Below, in pieces: positions 25,080 through 37,948 of a stretch of DNA of 64,000 nucleotides. The notes under the pieces were generated by a model. That model had not been told where the DNA came from, made no database searches, and saw only the letters and a list, made by a program, of their open reading frames with translations. Location: NCBI GenBank assembly GCA_961205875.1, contig OY540812.1:7006001-7070000 (forward strand). The letters run 5' to 3'. The DNA comes from Sialis fuliginosa (taxonomy: Eukaryota > Arthropoda > Insecta > Megaloptera > Sialidae). The translations under genes were made by a program, and so were the position numbers. How positions within the stretch are numbered: the first letter of the stretch is position 1; the number at the start of each line of letters is the position of its first letter.

Positions 25080-28000
25080 GTTTGCTCAGTATATGTAGTA
25101 CACTAATATGTAGTTTCATTATATAACAATAATGGATTAGCATTAGTATTAAAAAAATATTTAATTCAGGAATTCCCTGCAAACTTAAAAATTGTCACAA
25201 TTACTCCAAATAACATCAACTTATAAACAGTTTTCATAAATTATTCTCAAGAAATTTGCGTGATTATTGAAATAAGTATACAAAAAATTTTAATTTGTAT
25301 ATGGATTTTTTTCTAAAAATATATTTTATTCATATACAATAGATATTATATATCATTTTAAATTAATACATGTCACCTACTACATTTTCTGTGTCAACTA
25401 TAAGCAAATATATACAATTCTAGTGATGCAGGATATTACTATATTAAATCGATATTAAATGCATATGTATTTAATATAGATATTAATATTAATATATATA
25501 ATAATTAATATATATATATATAATTTTATTGATTACAATATATTAATAATGAATTAAAAAACCAGTTTCAATATAATTATTGTTTTTAATATTTATGTAT
25601 AAAAATATAACCTACGTATGTACATTAGGTCACGTATTTTATAAAAATATTAATTTAATTATTGGTTAGAGGTATTTAATTTTTTTGAAGAATATCTCAA
25701 CTATAAAAAAAAATTATGAGAAAAAATTATTTTATTATTTATAAAAATGCAACCTTATTTTATACAGTATGATTCGTAAAACGAATATATTTAATCTTGT
25801 TATTATATATACGTATACTTTGCACCTTATCAATAGTTTGAAATTAAGTCAAGCATAAATTGGCCTTCATATGGAGGAGGATGTCAAAACGTGGACATTT
25901 GATGAAAATTTTCGAAAAAATTACAAAACGTCCATTCTCTACGGATGGGAAGTTAAAAAGGATGATATATCCAATATTAAATTTGGTTGAAAGTGACAGA
26001 GTGATAGTTACATATCAATTGATAAATATTTGTTATAAAAACGCGATCGCATTTCAACTCTCACTAAAGGTGTTTTTAATATTTTCGCTACGATTAAGGC
26101 CATTTTACATAAGTAAATATAACTCGCGCTTTGCTGAAACCTATTAGTACAAATATCTTATTTGTATATATAGGTAATCAAAATATGATTACTTACCATC
26201 AATAATTTGTATATTTGTATATTATAACAATTAATTACAGTGATTGTTGAAAGTGTTAAAACATGCAGTACCTAAATACAATTGTATACTTTATAATAAC
26301 TCACATTTTTCTGTAACAAAATCATAAAGTAAATAGGTAAACCTTGTGCAAGTATATCGTAAAATAATACGTGGTTTTTTTAGAATAGTTTTAATACATA
26401 TACACGTAATTATAATAATCGGCCCCCGCCTGGGGTACAAGGCCTAGAAAAGCGGTAATTATGAGGACTAAAAAGTGATATGAGAACTACAAAAAATATC
26501 TGAACTGAAAAAGGGTGCAAAAGTAAGTTTTAGGGATGGAAAAATTACTATTATAACGATCAAAAATAGCAGAGGGGCGTAAAAGTGAAGTTAGGGGGCT
26601 CCAAATTTTAAGTGACAACGAAAAGAAAGTTTTTAATACCCCAGGGGGCGCAGCAAGCTCTAGCTATACCACTGATTATAATGCACTCATATATTATTAT
26701 GAAATACTAGATATTGAATAACTGAAAATAAAATTAACACATTTTTATACGGAAGTTATCTATACTTTATGTCATTTATTGAATAATAAATAAAGCATAT
26801 TTAATTATATCGTCTTTAGTGTAAAAATCAAAATAATAATGACTTTTTAAAATACTTACAAAGTATAATAGTTAAAGTGTAAATATTTTAATTAATTATG
26901 TTAAAATGATTAATTATGGGTATAATTAAAATCAACATTTTCACTAATAAAATAGTTATTATACTCCAGTGTTTATCGTCATTTACATAAATACAAAGAT
27001 ACATATTTAAATTGATTTAAATTTCATATTTTCTATTGTACAACATATCAATTCTAACTGAAGATTTTAAAATATCAAATTTCATTGTAAAAAAATATTA
27101 CAAAAAGATGAAATTAAAACAATTTACTTCCTGAAAAGTTTATCAGCAAATCAATAAAAATTGAAGGTAATAGTTTGGTTTCTAATATATGATATGTATT
27201 ATATACATAACTTATATTTCCAAATAAACTCATAGGTATATGATGTAAATGGTTCTAATAGAAAGTAAAAAAAAAAAACGAAAGAAAAACCTTTTCAAAT
27301 TTCATAAATTACGCGATTATTATTAATACTAATAAAGCACAATAAAAACCACACCATATAACTACGAGTGTGTGATCACGAACTTGGCTAGAATGTTGCA
27401 CAAACGCGGATGCAAAACCAAATTGCCGTTCGGCAAAAATATGTAACAAAAATGTTAACAATCAGAATCGCCAAAATTTATTTCGATAGTAATATTTTTC
27501 AGGACCGACTTTAGATTATTATTTCTTATACAAAATAAATCAAAATTTTATATGGTATGTATCTTAGATTAGGAAAGACTATGGATACATAACAACCAAT
27601 GCTAGTCCGTACATGAAACTGTTACCAAAATTTGTCGGCGGCCATCTTTTTTTAATTGTCAAAATCGCATATTATCCCATAGGCGTCAGTTGAAAATTTA
27701 TAATATGCAAATATGCTTTAAATTACAATTGAATTTAGTATGTATGAGAGATGATAGTTCCAAATAGACGTTTATCTATTAATCAATTATCACTGAAATA
27801 CATTTAAAGACAATATAAAACATTTATTATTAATTAATTTTATAATTCAAAACAATTGATATTTATTTAAAAATCTGAATGATACGCCAATGACTCATGG
27901 CGCGATTTTTCATGGTGCGATATGGTAACAACGCTAGGTAATGTGTTATTTGTCCTTTATCTTTCCTTGTCTAAGGTATGTATTCTCATTTGTTTCTTGG

Positions 28001-28579
28001 TTATGTAGATAATGTAGCTTCCTTTCCAGTCAGATTTTTTATATAATTAGAAACACATACACTATACACACAGTATTGCGTATACGTATAAGAAAGTACC
28101 GTGCCAAGTCATAGTAGCCTTTTTATATACGTAACACTGATGAAATATTATTTTTTCTTAAAATTACGCTTTATACCTAAATTAAAAATTTTGTAAATTT
28201 TTGCACCCAAGACAGCACGTGCTATCATCACCTAAACCGGTCCTGATTTTAATAAAACAACGACCCACCTACATGTTACGCAAACATTTTTGCAGCTAGA
28301 AAACTAGATGATTTTGTTTCCTACTAACAAATAATTAATAACATTCACTTGTCTCTGTTAGCTTTCTTTACACTTTTCTTGCACTCTGTCACCCAGTAAC
28401 CTACTAATAGCCGTCGTGCGGTAACACACGGTCTCGAGAAACATCACACAGGTTTCACAACATCGCGGTTATATAACCATCTTAAATAGATAGGGAAAGC
28501 GGAGAGGTAGGCATTGTGAGATATTTCTCTAAATGGATTTGATCGCGCATTAGTTGTTATTGTATGCGAGTTAATATAC

Positions 28580-29165
28580 TATCAACAAATAAAAGAATGG
28601 GTAGTATTTAAGCGCGCAATATTTTATATACTTTGAGCATAAATATATTGTAATTGAGCAATAACATTTTGAATTCTGAGCATTATATTAATAATTTTTT
28701 TGAGCACTAACATTTTTCGTGTTGAGCATTAAAATTTTGTTTTGTGCAATAATATTTGCGTTCATTAATATTGTACAACTTTTATTTTTTGGGAAGGGGG
28801 AGGGGGGTGCTCCATTACCCCAGCCCCTCCACGTGTTGATGTGTTAGAATAGACCTAACCTAACCTAACCTAACGAAAACTAACCAACCCAAAACTAATC
28901 AACTCGATTTCGCCCCAATGGACAGTTAATTTGTATTTTATTAGATCATCAACTCGATTTATAAAATATTATATAAATACATGATATTGCTCATTCAGTA
29001 CAAATCTCACCAATCTGATACTCATTTAGCCATTTTAAGTAGCAATTTTTTTTATGCGTCATTTTATTTCTTTAATGAACAAAAAGTATTTTCTTAACGC
29101 TAGTTTATATTAACTATTGCTAAAACACAAAGAATACTGTTCAATATTGTTTACAAATGCTATAA
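28580..29165. mobile_element. dispersed element with (CCTAA)4, copy B, inverted
   Basis: This is the inverse of the element at 11110. It carries (CCTAA)4 at 28854-28873, 'AACTCGATTTCGCCCCAATG' next to it and 'GCGCGCAATATTTTATATAC' at its other end. It has gained a degenerate tandem array at 28632-28760. It is non-coding. Confidence 0.65.
28632..28760 (+). repeat. degenerate ~22-bp tandem repeat, TTGAGCAnTAACATTTTG
   Basis: About six units begin TTGAGCA/CTGAGCA/GTGCAAT, each followed by TAACATTTT-like sequence, with spacing of 20-25 bp. The array is absent from the related element at 11110, so it arose within this copy. Confidence 0.55.
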
Positions 29166-30796
29166 TTGTTTATTAAGTGTTAGAATAGTTTATTTAATGT
29201 TTTTCACAATTTCTCATTTCATTTCAAATAGTGCACGCATTATTTTTTCCCTAAAAGAATTATTATATTTGGAGCTCAGTGATCGGTCATAATATGTATG
29301 TCTGTCTTTATCAAAATATCGTTCAGATATCAAAGTCAACAACTCCTTTAAAATTCCTTTAATGGTAAAAAATTAATTTTCATTGAAATAAAATATGGTA
29401 TATTATATATGATAAATATATTTTGTTTGTTTGTTTTTGTATTTTTGATTGATATACATATGTCCAAAAAGTACCTATATAAATTTTTTGTAAAAAACTT
29501 GAAAAAGTCAAAAACTTATTCAATATTATTAATCAAATCTCTAAATTTCATTTTCTAGCTAAAATTTTTTTAAAAGTAACTGCTTTTGCCGTTGAAATAA
29601 TTATAATTAAAAATAAATAAAATATATGTATCTATGACCAGTAATATTTATTAAATAATTAAATTAAACGTGTATTTCATTCAATAATTACAAATAATAG
29701 AATCTACCTCCTTTGAAATTAATTCATCACTTAAAAACCTATGTAATAATAAATCACTTATGATTTTATAATTTGCAACAATTAATAATGCATTAATTAC
29801 CATTAATAATATATATTACATATGCATAAAATTATAAATATTATAATTCAAATAATCACGTGGGGTTATATATATTCCCATTTATTATTCTTTATTAACT
29901 GTGAGTTTCATCGCAGAATATATGCACTAAAATATAATAAAATAATGTATTGATAAGTATAGTTAAGGCAGAAGAATTAATTATTATAATGTCTACAAGG
30001 GGTCTATATTAAATTCTACATAAATATCGAAGTCACTGCAAAAAAACATGTTTCTTACTATATTATTAGATATAGTAAAAGTGTATAGTTTATTAAAGTT
30101 ATACCATAAAAAGTTATTTTGGTACTTTTTTTAAAGTTCATGGAATAAATAGTACTTGAATGTAGTACAGAGAACATGGACCTGATAATGACCTAGGCCC
30201 TGAGAATTTCAAGGTCATATTATAATATGTAATATAAATAATATGGTAATAATTTTTATAATTAAAATGTGCATAGTTCTATAACGCGTCTTATAAATTT
30301 TTGAATTTTAAAAAGTTTCCGTGACTATTCTAATCTAGTTTCTCGTTTCATTAAAAAAAGGTAAACTGGGAATTTTCTATCAAATAAATCATCTTAATTA
30401 TTGTTTTCTTTTATATTTCCTCATATCTTAATTATAAGTTGTCAATTTTGTAAGTAATGTCTTAATAATATACATAAATAATAATATTGTTTATTTATAC
30501 TTTACATTTAAAAATAGATAGAATAGGTTTATGTACATTTATGTTAAAATGATTTCACTTGTTTATTGTCAATTGGATCTTTTCCTTTTCCGATAACTCC
30601 ATATTAATTAAACAATTAAATACTATTTTCTATGAGTTTATCTGATTGTGAGTATATTAGGACACTGTGCATTCCCATATTGTGCTTGGGCACAAGATGG
30701 GAATGCGGTAATGCGCCAATCATAGCTGGTATCTATAAACAAGGTGGTCGTTTATTTATTCATCATTATTATTAGTATTAAAAATATATAATATAA

Positions 30797-30975
30797 AGTT
30801 TCATTAATATCGGTTAAGTGGTTCATGAGTTATATGTGTGACAAGGGACAGACTGACATACAGACACGGAATTGATCTGAAACGGAAAGATCAATTTAAA
30901 ATTTTGAAATCGGAGAACAATTTTTTTGTTTAATTTTAAAACAATCACATATCTTCGATATTGCGAGGAAGAAAA
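30797..30975. repeat. dispersed repeat (copy 2, 3' part only)
   Basis: It matches the right part of 20560-21085: 'AGTTTCATTAATATCGGTTA', 'ACACGGAATTGATCTGAAAC' and 'ATCTTCGATATTGCGAGGAA'. Confidence 0.6.
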
Positions 30976-32115
30976 AATAACTATATTTCTATAGAATATA
31001 TTCCTCTTTCAATAACATAGCATTGATTGATTCATATTATCAGAATTTATATTCAATTATAAATAAATAAATTGCTTTATCAATGATTTTTTTATAAAGT
31101 GAGTAATTTACACATTTTACGAATAATTACATTTTACTAAACTTGACATTGAGAAAGTTGTTGTATATGTTACATGTTATTAAATAATAAAAATGTATTG
31201 GTTTATATATTATATTATAGATAGAAGTGCATTTCTTGTTATAAAAAATGCAACCAATGTCAATGTTTGAAAAACAATTATTGTATAATTGTAAAAATAG
31301 GTATTTAATCTACGTTACTTATTTAGAAATGATAATTACATTATTGATTTCATCTTGAATTTAATAAAAATAACTACTTTAATGCAAGGTTCGAAATTAT
31401 CAAGATTATTATCGGATATTAATTTTAATTCAGCCTGTAATTAATTTTTTTTCTTGTTTGATATAGATACATACATATAAATTAAACAAATTTTATATCC
31501 TTACTTTTTTATTATTATTTAATGACTGAAACAAAACCAAAATAGTTCACTTTTTATTTATAATAATCATTGAAAAATAACACAAACGGATGTTTACTCT
31601 TGAAAATTTTTGAATTTTCGAATTATTTTTGAAATAAGAAAAAAATGTTTTAGATAAAAAATGTCGAGTATGTTATTATCTATAATTTATTCCCCATATA
31701 TTTTTTTACAACAATTATGATTTAGCCAAAAAGAATTTTTTTTATGTAATTATTTAGATTCACCTACACTGTTCACTCTCAGTATTACGTATAAGAAAGT
31801 CCCATGACACTCATGTAACAAACCATTTGTTTTCAAAAATAGGACGTTTTCTTCTCAGACAAAAATTAATCTAAAATATAAAATTTCATCCTTCTATGAT
31901 TTGTCGTAATTGAGTTACAGCGCTTACAGACCGACAGACAGACACACAGACATCATGGCGAAAATAGTCAGAATGGATTAAGGGAAGGTCAAAATGGATA
32001 ATTCCATCAAAATCCGGATTTCGAAAAAAATCGGCTTCACTATACTTACTTATACTATATGTATATTTCATATACACGGTATAAGAAAGTAATAATATCT
32101 GTAGCGACTTAAATA

Positions 32116-32388
32116 TAGTAAATCCTCGGTAATCCGGTCCTTATCTAATCCGGCGCCCTCTGTAATCCGACATGCCAATTATTAAACTTTGTGTTTATTT
32201 TATTTATGAAATTGCAATAGTATCAATTTTATACATTGTGTCACCTTCTTCATAATTTGTCGGATTACAAGGTACTCCTCTTTAAAATATTTCGGACTAC
32301 AAGGGGTTGGTGGCAGTACTCTATAGTCCGAATTTGATAATCCGACGCAGCTTTGCAAAACAATTACCGGAATACCGCGGGTCTACTG
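32116..32388. mobile_element. pogo/Tigger-like MITE (AATCCGG type)
   Basis: It begins TAGTAAATCCTCGGTAATCC and ends CCGCGGGTCTACTG, with TA at both borders. The 'CCTCGGTAATCCGG' TIR is characteristic of Tigger/pogo relatives. It is 273 bp with internal repeats of 'TAATCCGA' type and no coding sequence. Confidence 0.7.
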
Positions 32389-32485
32389 TATTCAAGTTAA
32401 ATAATTCATCTCACAGACTTATAATAATATGTATAGAACTAATACAAAACGGTCATACATAATTTTGATGTATATATTTCTTATA

Positions 32486-33065
32486 GGGTCAACTGGGGTA
32501 AAAGTTAAACAAAATACAAATCTTTCATGTTTTTTTGACAGTTAACGATACAAATTCATACTTTAATTTTTTCTAGTAGATGCGCTTATGAATAACCATT
32601 TTAAATACTTGTCATTTGAACTGTACGATACAATACGGAATTTAAAAATGAAAAAAGTGTGTTTCATTTTTAACCTCTAATTTGAGAAAAAGTGAAACAG
32701 GCCTCCAATGGAAAATATGTATTTCTCGAAAAATTAAAAGAAAAGCTACAAAGGCAACTTTGATTTATCTTCTTTGTGGCATATCAATGTGAAATTATAA
32801 TTTTAATTAATATCTGAGCTATACAGAAAGTTATGTGCAAAGAATTAAAATTTAATTCACACGTTTTGACATCGACTAACAGGGAAATATGTAGGGGTGA
32901 CACATTACTTATAAGGCGATTCATATTTTCAAGTCGCTTTAAGAAACCTTTAATGATGATGTCAGTTTTTATAATTCTCCTATAAACAAATGAGTTTTTT
33001 AGTTGCAAGCTTGTTTCATTTTTACCCCATTTTTTTTGGTGTTTCATATTTACCCCGCTCGACCC
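32486..33065. mobile_element. TA-flanked MITE with GGGTC ends
   Basis: GGGTCAACTGGGGTAAAAGT at 32486 is answered by the inverted TATTTACCCCGCTCGACCC ending at 33065, with TA on both sides. It is 580 bp. Open frames on both strands near 32784-33244 are by-products of this repeat and its flank. Confidence 0.65.
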
Positions 33066-34417
33066 TAGTATATTATCCGTTTGAACTCTGCATTTGTTCT
33101 GTCTTAACTTTTCATACTAAAGATTGTACAAACGTTTTTCGAATAACCTTTGAATTAATGGCGAAACTTCTTTATAGTTTCCAATTTAAAAGAAATCCCC
33201 AACCCGGTTTCAAATTAAAATATTTCATATCAATTTCCAAATGAAATGAAAAAGTAAAAAAAATCGGTTGGTAACACAACATGCAAATTTTCATCTAACG
33301 ACCTCAGAAATAGTAAGTTTTTTTTATAATGAAATTTTACCGAATTAATATCCGCGATGATAATTTATATGTAATAAAACACAAGCATATACATAAATGT
33401 TGTTATTATCTAATCAATTAAGTCACCAGGTGTTTGCTGCTCTATGATACGATAGATAATGCAACTGGTATCATTTCGAGTAGTGAATGAATTTTTTAAA
33501 ATTATAATTATGTAGTATATATGACGTATATAATGTGTTATTTTTGTAAATTTAGTGTTTCTATCCAGCTATTGAATATATGACATAACTTACAATTATG
33601 TCTATTCGCGATTCTATTTTTTACTTCTTATTCAATCGACGTTTCTTCACGTTTGCATTGGATTTTTTAAAAATTACGTTGAATAATAATTCTTAAAATC
33701 AATCCGAAATGATTTAACGCCTTCGTGTTTAATGTTTAAACAATATGTAATAATATTTTTAAAATCAACACTAGGTAAAATTTTGCAAAAAGCCCGAAGG
33801 CCAACGATTAATCATCCCAATTCTTATAACGAAATATTGATAATGAAAATCAAGAAGATGATAATAAAAAGTAATAAAAATATTTGAATACATATCCAAT
33901 ATTGACTTAATAGTATTTCCAGTGAATGCAGTTATGTAAAATATAAAAGATATACATGACATAAATTAAATATTGCATGATACCAGAAATATCTAATAAT
34001 TTATATTAAAACAAATAATATCACAGCATTGTTATAATTGCTGAAGCACTTAGAAGTTTATATAACATCTATTTCGAAAGTTATTATTGTTTAATCGCTA
34101 TATTATTTTATATCCTGTTCTACTTACTTACAGTTGTCACAATATTCTGGAAATCCCATATATATTGAATATGTATTCTAACTATTTAGATTATTTTTAT
34201 TATATATTAATATCCGCGAGCAACAAACCAAACTTGTCAACATGTTAATTAATAAATAGGAATATTCCAAGAAATTATGTTATGCAGAAGAAGAATAAAG
34301 ACGAAGCTGATACACAAATCCCAAAAATAATCTAAACATTAAGTAAATTATAATTTTTAAAGGCTAATATTAAAAAGGTAACATTGACTTTTATATTACA
34401 TACTCTTTTTTTTGTTA

Positions 34418-34935
34418 TACAGAATGGTCCGGTTTGGAATACAGATATTTTAAGAGCTGATTTATTAATTCATCGTGTGTAAAAAAGAGGGGTCTATCTT
34501 CAAAATCCTCTCAGCTACAGGATGTTTAAAAACTTCCTTCAGAGTAGTACTTACAAACAAAGATTATCTCATAACTTCCAAAATAAACGTAACTAGAGCA
34601 ACCACAATGAGTCTGTTTCATAAGTAATTAACCAACGTATTTTTCAAAGTCAAAAAATAAATATATTTTTTTACTTTGATGAGCAATAACTCTGAACTGG
34701 AAACACGGCTAGCAATAACGCTAATACTGAAAAATACTTTAGTTAATTACCTATGAAACTTACACATTGTGGTTGCTCTAGTTACTTTACTTTGGAAGTT
34801 ATGAGATAATCTTTGTTTGTAAGAACTCAAAGAATGTTGAAGATAGACCCCTCTTTCCTGTACAATTTTTTACTCACAATGAGCCAAGGAATCAGCTCTT
34901 AAAATATCTGTATCTCAAACCGGACCACCCTGTAT
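34418..34935. mobile_element. foldback element, arms about 210-230 bp
   Basis: ATACAGAATGGTCCGGTTTG at 34418 is mirrored by CAAACCGGACCACCCTGTAT at the right end. The two halves stay complementary inward to about 34648 and 34726. A transcript would fold into a long hairpin. It has no coding capacity. Confidence 0.7.
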
Positions 34936-35324
34936 AGTATATAAATGAATTCATTTTATTATCAAAAAAATAATCCTGTTGATCCGTATCAAATCGAACC
35001 CTAACCACCAAATCATTGTTCGGGATTTTACACAAGAAAGTATTTTTTTATAAATCCTTTCAGTTACTTTATTGAGGAATCAAGGCAATTTTCGGCGTTT
35101 GTATTCTTGCTGTCGTCAACAACTGGCTAAGACCAAGCTTGCTGATACCTTTGCGAAGAAGAATATATACTAGGGACACAGTAGCAACTGTGCAGCAAGA
35201 AAACAACACCATAAAGGTCGATTAGGTAAATGATACATATTTCTATATGATAGTCGATAAAACAGGTTTTTAATTTCCCATTTGCACAATAGATGTCACT
35301 AAACTAATCTAACCTATCGCGCGT

Positions 35325-35497
35325 ACAAATGTCACACCCATTTTGTTTGTCTAATAAATTTTTCGGGATACAAAGTATCTTATGTTCTTCTTCAAGATGC
35401 TAGCTATCTTCCTGCCAAATTTCATCAAGATCGGTCAGTGGTTTAACCGTGAAAATACAGGTAGAGAGAGACACACTTTTGCATTTATATTAGTATT
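35325..35497. mobile_element. RTE-like tail, inverse orientation
   Basis: It contains 'TTTTTCGGGATACAAAGTAT', 'CCAAATTTCATCAAGATCGG', 'CAGTGGTTTAACCGTGAAAA', 'TAGAGAGAGACAC' and 'TATTAGTATT'. It belongs to the same class as the copy at 22155. Confidence 0.55.
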
Positions 35498-37652
35498 TTA
35501 TATTTAAGGGTTACATTCATTTTGTTATAAATGCGACCATATAAGCTGTTTTTATTATTTTTTATTTCACTACTATTATGGTAATGTATCTATGGTGTGG
35601 GGGCAAAGAGTCATAAGTCAATTTTTTTTTCAAAATTGACATATTTACACTATTGTATTGATAAAATTTAAACTCTCTGCACAGGTAAAAGATCATATCT
35701 CTATGAATAATACTTCCATGTATTGTTTGTTCAATTGTAAAAAAAACATACAATATCACATATTACTTTTTGTTTATAACATTTTAAAAATATTTGTGTA
35801 AGATGACTTATGTGTATACATTATTTACATTTTAATACAATTTTGTCACGAGTAAAAAAGCATACTTGTAATAAAGACTCTATGCCCGTTTATATAAAAT
35901 AATTATATAATTATATTATAACGTTGGATTAATGTTCCCGAGGTTACCCTCTAGTACAGCTAGGGAAGACATAGTTGTACGTAAAAAATTTAAATATCAA
36001 ACATAATTTACGATAAAATTACTATCGTTACAACTTTTTAATGGTACTTCTCAGGGTTACAAAGATCTGTTTTATGATTCTATGTATGATGACGTTGTTT
36101 GCGATATCATACAAAACTTAATTTTGAGGAAATTGTCGCTTACGATAATAAATTCTGCGGTTGGATGTTCAATATTATGTAAATTCATTTCTACAATTAA
36201 ATTTTTTTAGGATCTGAATATAATATGGATAAATAAATTCAAATATAAACAATGTTCCAAACAAGAAGATTTTAATGAAATATTATCAGGAAATATATAA
36301 CTTATAAAAAATTATAAAAATATTGACATACGAGACTTACTCATATAAATTAAATCTTAAAATAGGCATATCTTCCTTATTATTTTTGAATAACTTACTC
36401 ATAATATCAATATGATGATTAACATTTTTCATTCGCAATAAACATTGTTTATATTTTTATTTCAATGCCAAAATGTGACGACAAATCACTTTAATTATAG
36501 TTTACTTTAACACATGAAATATTATTTTGATATGTCAAAAATATCGAAAAATAAAATCATTTTAAATTATTTAATACAGAATATATAAACATCCAAAGAT
36601 CATTATTATTATTACCTTGTGGATACAATTAAAAAAAATGATCAATCATTCTTGTCCCACTTTCGATGTAAGAAAGGATAAAACAATGTGTAAAAAGACA
36701 CATTATGGTCATCGCATTTCGCATATTATCCATATTCATCAGAAGGAGAATAACATTTTTTTTATTGCGGTTCAATGAAAACCACCTGTGTTTAAAATAA
36801 AGAAACGTTGAGAAATTTATAAAATGTAATTTTTACTTATTTGTTTACTTTACATGACATGTAATTATTGTCGGTTATTTGTTGATATTATTGTGGTTTA
36901 AGTTTAGTAGTTTATTTTTTTAGTTTTTGTTGTTTACTTGTAAATACGCTTACAAAAGATTAACTATGAAAAATAAATTAATAATGTTTCTTAAAAATCT
37001 TGTATAAAAATGTATGAAATATGTAACTAATAATAATTGTATTTCAAAATACTTTATTTCTCAATAACACGAAAACACGAATTTAGTGAAACTAACAATA
37101 AGTACCATTATTGGCGAGCTTCAGAAAATAATCAAAAATAATTTTTTGGGAAAAAAGATAAAAATAAAAAAAAATACATCGATACACTAAAACAAGTTCG
37201 AGGTTGATTTTTATTTTTTACTTGTCGAAATCATTTTGTTTCTTTTTGTTCTGAATTATTTTTTATATAAAAGTTTATTGCCTCTTTAGTTAATTTTTAT
37301 TATTAACTTATCACTAACAAAGGTCCTATAGTAAGGTTTGGTCTATTTATATTACGACGGAGGGGGTGGGGGAGGGGTAGAGCCAGCTGTTACATTTTTC
37401 AATACGTATGCCAATTATTATAAGAAAAAATCTATTGCAAACAACGCAAATTTAACAAACAAATAATTTTAGTGATTTTTCATTGACCGACGACGATATG
37501 TACCTCAATTTTATAAAAAATAATTTATGTAAATTTACAAATAAATGTACAGAGTAAGTAGATTATAATTATTTTTAAAATCGGAAAGGTTTTCGTTTTT
37601 TATTCCAAACAAAAAAATCAGGATTCAACTATTTTTTCAAATATTTTTAGTA

Positions 37653-37948
37653 ATGTCCGGTATTATAAAGAATCTCGCAAAATTTGCAAGTTGCAAACAC
37701 TTTCAAACGAGGTATCAAGATTATACGACAGTTCTCTTTTTTTAACAGATAGTTTCATGCACAGTAAGTTGATTTTTGCCGTTTTTACTCAAGATTAGTA
37801 AATATACTTTACATACCTTTGTTTTTACTTCCTATGCATGAAACTATTTGCCAAAAAGTCCAATAGAACTGTCATATAAGTTTAATACTCCATTTGAAAG
37901 TGCTTGCAAGCTTGTAAATTTGTGAGCTCCTTTATAATACTGGACATT
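37653..37948. mobile_element. TIR element with AATGTCCGGTATTATAAAG ends
   Basis: The left AATGTCCGGTATTATAAAG and the right CTTTATAATACTGGACATT are inverted. Complementarity continues through 'CTCGCAAAATTTGCAAG' and the 'GACAGTTCT' segments. It is 296 bp. A related right half lies at about 3100-3308 and related interior sequence at 10037. Confidence 0.65.

Noticed and set aside
32784-33244. Overlapping frames on both strands
   Set aside because: They lie in or across the TA-flanked MITE at 32486-33065 and its flank; no protein family is evident.
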